Notes: generated from the letters alone by a model not told the origin. Positions 1 through 6,514 are shown, counted from the stretch's first letter. The stretch is 6,560 nucleotides of DNA from Pseudomonadaceae bacterium UBA5811 (GCA_002417905.1 DIDB01000222.1:1-6560); one strand, 5' to 3'. Translations and numbers: made by a program.

Positions 1-110
1 CGGACAAGCCGATCAATATCAACCTGAACGTCAAGATCGAACACGAGATCTATATCCGGGTCGACAAAGAACTTGACAGTATCATCAACAAAGACAGCGG
101 ACTGTTCTGA
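1..110 (+). CDS. ynbE: YnbE-family outer-membrane lipoprotein, C-terminal fragment (5' end outside window)
   Basis: The frame is open from base 3 and ends at TGA 108-110, giving 35 residues. They include INLNVKIEHEIYIRVDKEL and end in SGLF, which matches the C-terminal half of the short YnbE lipoproteins as I recall them (E. coli ends in a similar NMNVKIEHEI...LF stretch). The lipobox and signal peptide would lie to the left of the window. In E. coli, YnbE is an outer-membrane lipoprotein that partners the AsmA-like YdbH to form a bridge between the two membranes used for phospholipid transport. The ydbL gene follows 5 bases after the stop, the same order as in E. coli ydbH-ynbE-ydbL, so a ydbH gene is predicted just upstream. 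The identification rests on 35 residues plus the neighbouring gene, and the combination is fairly strong. Confidence 0.85.
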   Translation, partial: DKPININLNVKIEHEIYIRVDKELDSIINKDSGLF

Positions 111-115
111 GCCTT

Positions 116-454
116 ATGAAACGAGCCCTGAGTGCAGGCGTACTGCTACTGGCCCTCAGCCTGCCAGCTGCCGCCATCAGCCTTGAAGAAGCCATCGCCG
201 CCCTCGGCAGCGCCAAGGCCAGCGGCCAGCTGGGCGAGCAGCCCGATGGCTATCTGGGGGTGGTCCAGCCCTCGGGCCAGGCAGCCGCCGTCGCGGCCCG
301 GATCAACCAGGCCCGCCAGGCGGAATACCAGCGGGTGGCCGGCCAGAACGGGATTGGCCTGAAAGCGGTCGAAAGCCTGGCCGGCCAGAAAGCCATCGCG
401 CGGACCCCTGCCGGCCAGTACATCCAGCAGGGTGGCCGCTGGGTCAGGAAATAA
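116..454 (+). CDS. ydbL: YdbL family (DUF1318) periplasmic protein
   Basis: A complete 112-residue protein. Residues 1-20 form a Sec signal peptide: MKR, a hydrophobic stretch of alanine and leucine, then an AAA cleavage site before ISLEEA. The mature part has the DUF1318 pattern: a GQLGEQPDGYLGVV segment (37-50), an INQAR...Y helix (63-71), LAGQKA (88-93) and a C-terminal Q-Y-I-x-x-G-G-x-W (101-109). The length is about that of E. coli YdbL. In E. coli, YdbL is a periplasmic accessory protein that modulates the YdbH-YnbE bridge in outer-membrane lipid homeostasis. The start lies 5 bases past the ynbE stop and has no clear Shine-Dalgarno sequence, so translation is probably coupled to ynbE. 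The stop lies only 6 bases from the stop of the opposing DUF2058 gene. Family assignment is confident; the role is inferred from the E. coli homologue. Confidence 0.9.
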   Translation: MKRALSAGVLLLALSLPAAAISLEEAIAALGSAKASGQLGEQPDGYLGVVQPSGQAAAVAARINQARQAEYQRVAGQNGIGLKAVESLAGQKAIARTPAGQYIQQGGRWVRK

Positions 455-460
455 CCTGCC

Positions 461-1000
461 TTACCACATCAGGTCATCCGGAATCTGGTAAGCGGCATAG
501 GGATCATCCCCGGCGGGTACCTCCGTGGGCGTATTGAGCAGCAGTACCCGCTGTGCATCACGTTCCTGAACCTTGAGGGCCGCTGCCCGCGGAATGATTT
601 CGTAGCCACCCGCATGGCGGACAATCGCCAGCGAGCCGCAGGACAGCTTTTCCCGGAGCATCGGGTTGACAGCGATCCGCTTGACCTTTTTGCCATCGAC
701 AAAATTGTAATAGTCATCCCCGGACAGCTTTGGCAGCCGGCTGGTTTCAACCAGCTGGCGGACTTGGGCCAGCCGGGCCTTATGCTCGGCCTTTTCCTGC
801 TGCTGGCGGTTCAGCTCGCGGTCCCGCTCCGCCTTGTCAGCCATGGCCTGCAGGGCCGACTGGCGCTGAGCATCATCCTTTTCAACCTGGCCCTTGCGCT
901 CCAGGCGTTCCTGTTTCTGCTTTTGCTTGCCGGCCTGTTTGGCCTGCTTTTCATTGACCAGTCCAGCCTTCAGCAGCTGGTCACGAAGAGAGAGCCCCAT
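461..1000 (-). CDS. yaiL: DUF2058 family protein, YaiL-like
   Basis: A 179-residue protein of the DUF2058 family, close to E. coli YaiL in length and architecture. The N-terminus MGLSLRDQLLKAGLV is the conserved family start. Residues 18-78 are an extremely charged K/E/Q/R helix, probably a coiled coil (KQKQKQERLERKGQ onward). A small C-terminal domain follows: YNFVDGKKVKRI (98-109), the GYEIIP strand (132-137), and the acidic tail DDPYAAYQIPDDLMW, nearly the same as the E. coli end. No signal peptide or membrane segment is present, so it should be cytoplasmic. Homologues are often named nucleoprotein or polynucleotide-associated, but I know of no established function. The start at 1000 is chosen over in-frame codons further upstream because it fits the family N-terminus and has GGAAAG (complement of 1008-1013) 7 bases ahead. 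It lies 73 bases downstream of mazG, possibly in the same transcript. Confidence 0.9.
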   Translation of the reverse strand: MGLSLRDQLLKAGLVNEKQAKQAGKQKQKQERLERKGQVEKDDAQRQSALQAMADKAERDRELNRQQQEKAEHKARLAQVRQLVETSRLPKLSGDDYYNFVDGKKVKRIAVNPMLREKLSCGSLAIVRHAGGYEIIPRAAALKVQERDAQRVLLLNTPTEVPAGDDPYAAYQIPDDLMW

Positions 1001-1073
1001 GAGCGATCTTTCCGTTAGAGGGAACACAGGCCGCCAGTCTGGGAAGCCCGGCGCACAAGTCAAGCCCCTGGAG

Positions 1074-1907
1074 CTATTCTCCGGCAGGAAGCAGGCCTTT
1101 TTCGGCCAGCTTGGCCTGATCCCACAACGCATCCAGCTGCTCCAGGCTGCATTCAGGCAAGGCCTGCCCGCTTTCGCGCAGCCGCTGCTCCATAAAGCGG
1201 AAGCGCTGCTCAAACTTGTGATTGGCCCCACGCAGGGCCACTTCCGGGTCCAGCTCAAGATGCCGGGCCAGGTTGACCGTCACAAACAGCAGATCACCCA
1301 CCTCCTCCTGAATGGCGGCCGGGTCCGCACTGCGCACTGCAGCCAGGATTTCATCCAGCTCCTCCTGGACCTTGTCCAGCACCGGCAGGGCATCCGGCCA
1401 GTCAAAACCGGCTCCGGCTGCCCGCTTTTGCAGCCGGGCGGCCCTGGAGAGGGCCGGCAGGGCCAGCGGAACATCATCCAGCCATGACGGCACCTGATCC
1501 TCTGCCCGGGCGGCCCGTTCCCCGGCCTTGATGGCCTCCCAGCCGGCCCTGACCTGCGCCTCATCCAGACCTGCAGCCCCGGCTGGAGCCGACAGCTCGC
1601 CCGTGGGAAACACATGGGGGTGACGCCGGATCAGCTTGCGGGTAATCCCGTCCACCACGTCAGCAAAACTGAAATGGCCATCCTCCCGGGCCAGCTGGCT
1701 GTAATAGACCACCTGAAACAGCAGGTCACCCAGCTCGCCGGCCAGATCGGCAAAATCCTCCCGGCTGATGGCATCTGCCACCTCATAGGCCTCCTCCAGC
1801 GTATGGGGCACCAGACTGGCGTAGTTCTGGCGAAGATCCCAGGGGCAGCCGCAACCGGGATCACGCAGGCGGGCCATAAGCTGCAGCAGGTCATCAAGCG
1901 AGTACAT
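1074..1907 (-). CDS. mazG: Nucleoside triphosphate pyrophosphohydrolase MazG
   Basis: A 277-residue MazG of the two-repeat type, slightly longer than the E. coli protein (about 263). It hydrolyses NTPs to NMP and pyrophosphate in the cytoplasm. The N-terminal repeat shows CPWD (21-24), the metal-binding EEAYE (38-42) and ELGD (58-61) motifs, and RRHPHVF (94-100). A linker rich in alanine and glycine spans about 101-135. The C-terminal repeat, the catalytic half in E. coli MazG, has EELDE (182-186) and EEVGD (201-205), so the metal ligands look intact. ATG at 1907 gives the family N-terminus MYSLDDLLQLMARLRDP and has GGAG (complement of 1915-1918) 7 bases upstream; the frame stays open for 113 more codons without MazG-like content. 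In E. coli, MazG affects ppGpp levels and starvation survival, which fits the relA gene nearby. Here it is separated from relA by the three-gene membrane cassette. Confidence 0.96.
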   Translation of the reverse strand: MYSLDDLLQLMARLRDPGCGCPWDLRQNYASLVPHTLEEAYEVADAISREDFADLAGELGDLLFQVVYYSQLAREDGHFSFADVVDGITRKLIRRHPHVFPTGELSAPAGAAGLDEAQVRAGWEAIKAGERAARAEDQVPSWLDDVPLALPALSRAARLQKRAAGAGFDWPDALPVLDKVQEELDEILAAVRSADPAAIQEEVGDLLFVTVNLARHLELDPEVALRGANHKFEQRFRFMEQRLRESGQALPECSLEQLDALWDQAKLAEKGLLPAGE

Positions 1908-2001
1908 ACAGGATCTCCGGTGGTCGATGCTTTTCGAGAATATCGTCAGGGGCCGGCCGGGCACTACCGGCAGACCGGTCAACACACCCTGGCCAGAATG
2001 C
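1908..2001 (-). other. 94-base gap between the DUF3325 gene and mazG
   Basis: This gap holds the mazG Shine-Dalgarno sequence. I looked for a promoter and a terminator and found neither convincingly. A TTGACC hexamer (complement of 1977-1982) resembles a -35 element, but the bases 16-18 further on are GC-rich and give no -10. Several CCGG-rich inverted repeats, including the 8-base palindrome GACCGGTC (1973-1980), lack a following T-run. mazG may therefore be read through from the upstream cassette or use an unrecognised promoter. Confidence 0.4.
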
Positions 2002-2340
2002 TCAGAGCCGCAGGACCAGCAACAGGAGCCAGCCCATACCCCCCAGCAGCGGCCGGCCGAGAACCAGCCGGGGCGCCAGCGGCAGCAGCAGCACCAGTGC
2101 CAATCCGCAGAGCGACAGCAGCCCCAGCCAGGCGACCACCCCCATGGACAGCCCCCAGACCAGACTGCAGGCATACAGGGCCAGCCCGGACAGCAGCCAG
2201 CCAGACAGCCGCAGCAGGCGCAAGCGGAGCGGAGAAGCGCTACCACCCAGCACCTGCCGGTAATGGCGCTCCAGCCCCAGGCACAGGGCCAGCAGGCCCA
2301 GCCAGGCGAGCAATACCCCGGCCAGCAAAGCCTCAGCCAT
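2002..2340 (-). CDS. DUF3325 family small inner-membrane protein (iron-uptake associated)
   Basis: A 112-residue, very hydrophobic protein with probable membrane helices at about 3-23, 43-62, 65-86 and 97-110. The segment LERHYRQVLG (23-32) after the first helix, followed by RLLRLSGWLL and later the pair WGLSMGVVAWLGLL (62-75), matches the DUF3325 pattern as I know it. The function is not established; family members are usually encoded with PepSY-TM and DUF3649 proteins beside siderophore receptors. The ATG at 2340 shares its A with the TGA of the PepSY gene (TGATG), and GGAGG (complement of 2348-2352) lies 7 bases upstream, so translation is both coupled and independently supported. An in-frame extension to 2400 is an alanine/glycine-rich shadow of the PepSY gene. 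It is the last gene of the three-gene cassette. Confidence 0.88.
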   Translation of the reverse strand: MAEALLAGVLLAWLGLLALCLGLERHYRQVLGGSASPLRLRLLRLSGWLLSGLALYACSLVWGLSMGVVAWLGLLSLCGLALVLLLPLAPRLVLGRPLLGGMGWLLLLVLRL

Positions 2341-3830
2341 CAGGCCCCCTCCGCCACACGGGCCAGCCGCCGCCGCAGCACAAGCAGCAGCAGCCCGCAC
2401 AGCGCCACCCCCAGCCCCAGCACCAGCCGCCCCCGGTCAGGTGCAACCCCGCCACGGGTCAGCAGCTCCAGCAACGGCAAACCCAGGGCCAGCAGGGCCA
2501 GCCCCCCCAGCTGCTCGCGCCAGCCCTGCAGGGGCCGGGCCGAGCGCCAGGCCGCATGCAGCAGCGCCAGCAGCCAGACCACCCAGAATGCCGGCTCCAG
2601 CCCGTCGGCCGGCAGCAGCCGGCTGGCCCAGAGCAGGCCGGCACAGGCCAGCAGCAGCCCGCCGGTCACGGCCAGATTCAGGGTTTCAGCCAGCCGCAGA
2701 AAAGCATGACCCCGCCCGGATTCAGCCACTTTCAGACGCTGCTTCAGCACAAACAGCACCAGCCCGCTGGCAATCATCACACAGCTGCCCAGCCCGCACA
2801 GGAAGTACAGCCAGCGCATGGGGTAACCCCCAAACTGGGCAAAATGCAGGCCAGTCATCACCTGCTGGGCCAAAACACCGGGGCTGGCCCGGGCCACCGC
2901 CTGGACCACCTGACCGCTGGCCGCATCAAAGGTCATGGTCCCCACACCCCGGCCCAGCGCCAGCTGCCAGCCAGATTCAGGCCGGACCTCAACCCGGGCG
3001 CCGGGCTGGCCTGGCCGCTCCACCCGCAGCCCGGCCACCTGGCCACGGCCATAAACCTGCTCGGCCTGCCGGACAAAAACTGACAGCGGCTGCAGGGCCG
3101 TAGCCGTGCTGCGGGCCGGTTCCGGCGCACTGACCAGCGGCCGGGCCTCGCGGAACAGTGCCTCCCGGTCGCCGCCATACAGCACCTCGATAGTGGCTGG
3201 CATATAGACCACCACAAAAATCACAAGGCCGGTAGAGTTCATCAGCGGATGAAAGGGCAGCGGCAGGAGGGAACAGGCGTTATGGCCATCCAGCCAGCCC
3301 CGCCGCCCGGCCACCGGCCGGAAGGTAAAAAAGTCCCGGAAACTCCGCTTGTGGATGACCAGCCCGCTGACCAGCACCACCAGCATGGCCATGGCGGCCA
3401 GCCCGACAATCCAGATACCCGGCATCCGGGGCAATTGCAGGGAATAATGGAAACGGAACAGGAAGCGCCCCGGTTCGCTGCTTCGCAGGCCCGCCAGCTG
3501 GCCGCTTTGCGGATCAAGAATCTGCGGCGGATGACCTTTTCCATCCCCGGCCGAAACGGTCAGCAGCGGAGCACGCGCCACCGGCAGGCCGATCTCCCAG
3601 GCGGCGGCCTCCGGCTGTTCCCGTTCCAGCCAGCGCTGGGCCAGCGTAGCGGCCTGCCCGGCATCCAGGGTGACTGCCTGCAGCTGCGGGGATGCCCACC
3701 AGCTGATTTCCCGGTCAAAAACCGTCAGGGTGCCGGTCAGAAAAATGGCAAACAGCAGCCAGCCCGGCAGCAGGCCTGCCCAGCCATGCAGCCCGGCCAT
3801 GGACCGGGTGAACGTCTGGCCGGATGCCAT
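2340..3830 (-). CDS. PepSY-associated TM protein (PiuB/FoxB-like), putative ferric-siderophore reductase
   Basis: A 496-residue polytopic inner-membrane protein. The PepSY-TM core includes LHGWAGLLPGWLLFAIFLTG (14-33, first helix), FRFHYSLQLP (125-134), a helix at 138-159 ending in IHKR, the segment FFTFRPVAGRRGWLDGHN (167-184), FHPLMNSTG (193-201) leading into helix 198-217, and TGLHFAQFGGYPMRW (326-340) leading into helix 339-362. Periplasmic parts probably lie at about 40-130 and 220-320. A C-terminal extension (380-496) adds about four more helices. Histidines next to membrane helices (H15, H128, H160, H183, H194, H329) are candidate haem ligands, by analogy with FoxB, a PepSY-TM protein of P. 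aeruginosa that binds haem and reduces ferric siderophores. The start overlaps the DUF3649 stop by one base (TGATG) and the stop overlaps the DUF3325 start in the same way. The substrate is unknown. Confidence 0.9.
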   Translation of the reverse strand: MASGQTFTRSMAGLHGWAGLLPGWLLFAIFLTGTLTVFDREISWWASPQLQAVTLDAGQAATLAQRWLEREQPEAAAWEIGLPVARAPLLTVSAGDGKGHPPQILDPQSGQLAGLRSSEPGRFLFRFHYSLQLPRMPGIWIVGLAAMAMLVVLVSGLVIHKRSFRDFFTFRPVAGRRGWLDGHNACSLLPLPFHPLMNSTGLVIFVVVYMPATIEVLYGGDREALFREARPLVSAPEPARSTATALQPLSVFVRQAEQVYGRGQVAGLRVERPGQPGARVEVRPESGWQLALGRGVGTMTFDAASGQVVQAVARASPGVLAQQVMTGLHFAQFGGYPMRWLYFLCGLGSCVMIASGLVLFVLKQRLKVAESGRGHAFLRLAETLNLAVTGGLLLACAGLLWASRLLPADGLEPAFWVVWLLALLHAAWRSARPLQGWREQLGGLALLALGLPLLELLTRGGVAPDRGRLVLGLGVALCGLLLLVLRRRLARVAEGA

Positions 3831-4138
3831 CAGAGCCCGGCACCGAAAAAGGTTGGCCAGAACCCAATGGCCGCCAGCGGCAGGGCCAGGGCCAGCGGCA
3901 GCCAGGCCAGCGCGGCCGAAGGCGCGGCAAAGGCCCAGACCGCCACCGCGGTGTACAGGGCAAACGATGGCACTGACGCCACCATCACCGCATCGGGCCG
4001 GGCCAGCGGCAGCAGGCGGGCCAGCGCGGCCGTGCAGGCATAGGTAAAAAAGTAGCCACCCAGCACAGCGGCCAGACTGCGCAGCACGATATTCAGGCTC
4101 CGCTGCCAGCCCGGTGATGTCCTGAAATGATGGCCCAC
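3830..4138 (-). CDS. DUF3649 family small inner-membrane protein (iron-uptake associated); GTG start preferred
   Basis: A 102-residue protein if started at GTG 4138, or 119 residues if started at the in-frame ATG 4189. It has three probable membrane helices (about 16-39, 49-71 and 74-94 from the GTG). RSLAAVLGGYFFTYACTAAL and FALYTAVAVWAFAAPSAALAW match the DUF3649 pattern. The function is unknown; the family accompanies PepSY-TM and DUF3325 proteins in siderophore-uptake loci. I prefer GTG 4138 for three reasons: AGGGGG (complement of 4143-4148) lies 4 bases ahead of it; the ATG has no Shine-Dalgarno sequence and sits inside the proposed promoter and Fur box; and the GTG leaves about 20 residues before the conserved helix, as I recall for the family. 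An automated caller may choose 4189. It is the first gene of the cassette and ends in a TGATG overlap with the PepSY gene. Confidence 0.83.
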   Translation of the reverse strand: MGHHFRTSPGWQRSLNIVLRSLAAVLGGYFFTYACTAALARLLPLARPDAVMVASVPSFALYTAVAVWAFAAPSAALAWLPLALALPLAAIGFWPTFFGAGL

Positions 4139-4142
4139 GCTG

Positions 4143-4148
4143 CCCCCT
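4143..4148 (-). promoter_or_regulatory. Shine-Dalgarno sequence supporting the GTG start of the DUF3649 gene
   Basis: AGGGGG on the - strand, 4 bases before GTG 4138. It is the only good ribosome-binding sequence near either candidate start of this gene and is the main local evidence for the shorter protein. The spacing is slightly tight. Confidence 0.55.
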
Positions 4149-4167
4149 GCCGGATAATTGCGCACCA

Positions 4168-4186
4168 AATGATAATGCTTATTATC
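4168..4186 (-). promoter_or_regulatory. Putative Fur box
   Basis: A GATAAT-N4-ATTATC inverted repeat lies at 4171-4186 on the + strand. Aligned by hand, the 19 bases 4168-4186 match the classical Fur consensus GATAATGATAATCATTATC at 13 positions, including the last six. It is an AT-rich island in very GC-rich DNA, immediately ahead of genes of an iron-uptake-associated type, and it lies between the candidate -35 and -10 elements, where Fur-Fe(II) would block RNA polymerase. The 4-base centre differs from the ideal 7-1-7 arrangement, so the site may be weak. Confidence 0.55.
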
Positions 4187-4196
4187 CATAAGTAAA
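4169..4196 (-). promoter_or_regulatory. Candidate sigma-70 promoter of the DUF3649-PepSY-DUF3325 cassette
   Basis: On the - strand, TTTACT (complement of 4191-4196; 4 of 6 matches to TTGACA) is followed after 16 bases by TATCAT (complement of 4169-4174; 5 of 6 matches to TATAAT). Transcription would begin near 4162, leaving a leader of about 24 bases to GTG 4138 and excluding ATG 4189 from the transcript. The Fur-like repeat lies across the spacer and -10. Confidence 0.5.
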
Positions 4197-4215
4197 GGCC
4201 GGGCCGCCGGGCCCG
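4191..4215 (-). terminator. Weak intrinsic-terminator candidate downstream of relA
   Basis: On the - strand, 14 bases past the relA stop, a 6-base-pair GC stem (CGGGCC and GGCCCG, complement of 4200-4215) with a 4-base loop is followed by GCC and then TTTACTT. The stem is strong but the T-tract is short and interrupted, and it doubles as the -35 region of the next cassette. It may only partly stop relA transcripts. Confidence 0.3.
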
Positions 4216-4229
4216 CCCGCATCCCCCAC

Positions 4230-6485
4230 TCAGCTGGCCAGGGTGCGCTGGCGCCGGGCCTCGATGATATTGGGCAGCTGGGAAATCCGCCCCAGCAGCC
4301 GTCCCAAGGCCTCAAGGCCGGGAATCTCGATGGTCAGCGACATGCTGGCCGTACTGTCCTGCTTGTTGGACTGGGTGTTGACCGTAATCACATTGATCTT
4401 CTCGTTCAGCAGGATCTGGGAAATATCCCGCAGCAGCCCGGCCCGGTCATAGGCCCGGATAAAGATCTCTACCGGATAGGTTTTCTCCGGCACCGGCCCC
4501 CAGCTGACCTGGATGATCCGCTCCGGCTCGCGGCTGCTGAGCTGCAGTACATTGGCGCAGTCCTGGCGATGGATGGTCACTCCCCGCCCCTGGGTGATAT
4601 AGCCCACGATGGGATCACCCGGCAGCGGCTGGCAGCAGCGGGCCATCTGGGTCAGCAGGTTGCCCACCCCCTGAATCTGGATGTCATCCCGCTTGCCGGG
4701 CCGCAGCAGGGCGGCTCCCGGCCGGCGCGGGATGATCTCCGGCATCCGCGGATCACGGTCCGGCTCGGCCTGGTGCTGGGCCAGATTGACCACATGGGAC
4801 AGCCGCACATCAGCGGCGCCCAGTGCGGCAAACAGGTCTTCAGCCGTCTTCAGGTTGGCGGTCCCGGCCAGCCGCTCGTAATCCACATTACGGATATCCA
4901 GCCGGGCCAGCTCCCGCTCCAGCATCACCTTGCCAGCCGCCACGTTCTGGTCCCGGGCCTGCAGTTTGAACCAGTGCACGATTTTGGCCCTGGCCCGGGA
5001 GGTAGTGACATAACCCAGGTTCTGGTTCAGCCAGTCGCGGCTCGGCGTGCCCTGCTTGCTGGTAATGATTTCCACCTGCTCACCGGTCTGCAGGCTGTAG
5101 TTCAGCGGCACAATCCGGCCGTTGACCTTGGCACCCCGGCAGCCATGCCCTACCTCGGTATGCACCCGGTAGGCAAAGTCCAGTGGTGTGGCCCCCTTGG
5201 GCAGGTCAATGGCATGGCCATCCGGGGTAAAGACGTAAACCCGGTCCGGTTCAATATCGACCCGCAGCTGCTCGGCCAGCCCGCCAATGTCGCCCAGCTC
5301 CTCGTGCCATTCCAGCACCTGGCGCAGCCAGGAGATTTTTTCCTCATAGTGGGAGGGGCCGTTGCTGACATCGGCCCCCTTGTAGCGCCAGTGGGCACAG
5401 ACGCCCAGCTCGGCCTCCTCATGCATCTCCTGGGTGCGGATCTGTACCTCCAGCACTTTGCCCTCGGGGCCAATCACCGCCGTATGCAGGGAGCGGTAGC
5501 CGTTTTCCTTGGGGTTGGCAATATAGTCATCAAATTCCCGGGGCACATGGCGCCACAGGGTATGCACGATACCCAGCGCGGTGTAACAGTCGCGCACCTC
5601 CGGCACCATGACCCGGACGGCCCGGACATCATGGATCTGGCTGAACTGCAGGCCCTTTTTCTGCATCTTGCGCCAGATGGAATAGATATGCTTGGCCCGG
5701 CCTTTGACCTCGGCCCGGATGTGGCTGGTCTCCAGGGCGACTTTCAGCTGCTGGACCACCTTGTCGATATAAAGGTCCCGGTCCACCCGGCGCTCGTGCA
5801 GCAGCCGGGCAATCTGCCGGTACTGCTCGGGCTCCAGATAGCGGAAGGACACATCCTCCAGCTCCCACTTGATATGGCCAATACCCAGCCGGTGAGCCAG
5901 TGGTGCATAAATATCGAACACTTCGCGGGCCACCCGGCGGCGGCGCTCATCACTGGCCCCTTTGACCGCCCGGATGGCACAGGTCCGCTCGGCCAGCTTG
6001 ATCAGGGCCACCCGCACATCATCAACCATGGCCACCAGCATCTTGCGCAGGTTTTCCACCTGGGTCTGGGTGCCCAGCACCTGGGACTCCCGGGGGTTGA
6101 GGCTGGCGCTGATCGCCGCCATGCGCAGCACCCCGTCGATCAGCTTGGCCACCACAGGCCCGAAACGCTCCCGCACGGTTTCCGGTGCAATCTTGCCCTC
6201 GCGCACGCCCCGGTACAGCACGGCGGCCACCAGACTGTCCTGGTCCAGTTTCAGGCTGGACAGTATTTCGGCAATTTCCAGACCGATCACATGACCGGCC
6301 ACCCCGTCCCCCCACGAACCACCCGGCGTGGGCACGCGCTCGTCGGCACTGCGCGCACACTCACAGGCCGCCCGCAGTACCGCACGGTCCAGTCCGGAAA
6401 CGGTTTCCTGCACATGATCCAGCCAGCGCTCAAGGTCGATGCTGCCATCGGTATTGACCGGCTGAGGCGATCTAACCTGTACCAT
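4230..6485 (-). CDS. relA: GTP pyrophosphokinase RelA, (p)ppGpp synthetase
   Basis: A 751-residue RelA, about the same length as E. coli RelA (744). It transfers pyrophosphate from ATP to GDP or GTP on stalled ribosomes carrying uncharged tRNA, starting the stringent response. The N-terminal pseudo-hydrolase domain (about 30-200) lacks the HD and ED metal ligands of SpoT: the site reads AAVLYRGVREGK (87-98). The synthetase domain spans about 245-370, with GRAKHIYSIWRKMQKKG (262-278), EFDDYIANPKENGYRSLHT (317-335) and EVQIRTQEMHEEAELGVCAHW (346-366). The EFDD (ExDD) signature marks the monofunctional RelA class, as opposed to RxKD in bifunctional SpoT/Rel. A TGS domain (about 413-474), helical domain, cysteine-containing ZFD/CC region (C617, C618, C643) and ACT domain (about 669-744) follow. 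ATG 6485 has AGGA (complement of 6493-6496) 7 bases upstream and gives the family N-terminus MVQVRSPQPVNTDG. Confidence 0.98.
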   Translation of the reverse strand: MVQVRSPQPVNTDGSIDLERWLDHVQETVSGLDRAVLRAACECARSADERVPTPGGSWGDGVAGHVIGLEIAEILSSLKLDQDSLVAAVLYRGVREGKIAPETVRERFGPVVAKLIDGVLRMAAISASLNPRESQVLGTQTQVENLRKMLVAMVDDVRVALIKLAERTCAIRAVKGASDERRRRVAREVFDIYAPLAHRLGIGHIKWELEDVSFRYLEPEQYRQIARLLHERRVDRDLYIDKVVQQLKVALETSHIRAEVKGRAKHIYSIWRKMQKKGLQFSQIHDVRAVRVMVPEVRDCYTALGIVHTLWRHVPREFDDYIANPKENGYRSLHTAVIGPEGKVLEVQIRTQEMHEEAELGVCAHWRYKGADVSNGPSHYEEKISWLRQVLEWHEELGDIGGLAEQLRVDIEPDRVYVFTPDGHAIDLPKGATPLDFAYRVHTEVGHGCRGAKVNGRIVPLNYSLQTGEQVEIITSKQGTPSRDWLNQNLGYVTTSRARAKIVHWFKLQARDQNVAAGKVMLERELARLDIRNVDYERLAGTANLKTAEDLFAALGAADVRLSHVVNLAQHQAEPDRDPRMPEIIPRRPGAALLRPGKRDDIQIQGVGNLLTQMARCCQPLPGDPIVGYITQGRGVTIHRQDCANVLQLSSREPERIIQVSWGPVPEKTYPVEIFIRAYDRAGLLRDISQILLNEKINVITVNTQSNKQDSTASMSLTIEIPGLEALGRLLGRISQLPNIIEARRQRTLAS

Positions 6486-6498
6486 TCTTTTTTCCTTT

Positions 6499-6513
6499 AC
6501 GCAGTGTCTGCGT
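6499..6513 (-). other. Short perfect hairpin next to the relA Shine-Dalgarno sequence
   Basis: ACGCAG and CTGCGT form a 6-base-pair stem around a 3-base loop, ending 2 bases 5' of the relA AGGA sequence (complement of 6493-6496). It lacks a downstream T-run on either strand, so it is not a terminator. It could influence initiation of relA translation or simply protect the leader, or be chance. Confidence 0.35.
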
Positions 6514-6514
6514 G

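Noticed and set aside
86..98. The relA product as a bifunctional Rel/SpoT
   Set aside because: The residues in question are 86-98 of the protein. They lack the HD and ED hydrolase ligands, and the synthetase has EFDD rather than RxKD.
336..420. GCCGGCCAG occurring three times within ydbL, as a possible repeat or uptake-type signal
   Set aside because: Each copy encodes Ala-Gly-Gln in frame and reflects favoured codons; GGCCAG-like strings are common throughout the window.
1058..1063. TTGACT on the - strand between mazG and the DUF2058 gene as a -35 element
   Set aside because: Nothing resembling a -10 lies 15-19 bases downstream, so a promoter here cannot be supported.
1001..1258. An 86-codon N-terminal extension of the DUF2058 frame
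   Set aside because: It runs into mazG and its translation has no DUF2058 character; the family start and Shine-Dalgarno sequence are at 1000.
1908..2246. A 113-codon N-terminal extension of the mazG frame
   Set aside because: It is cysteine- and tryptophan-rich, overlaps the DUF3325 gene, and precedes a canonical MazG N-terminus with a good Shine-Dalgarno sequence.
1614..3083. A 489-codon open frame on the + strand across mazG, DUF3325 and PepSY
   Set aside because: It spans three recognisable genes on the other strand and is a low-complexity glutamine/proline/alanine translation; a shadow of high-GC coding DNA.
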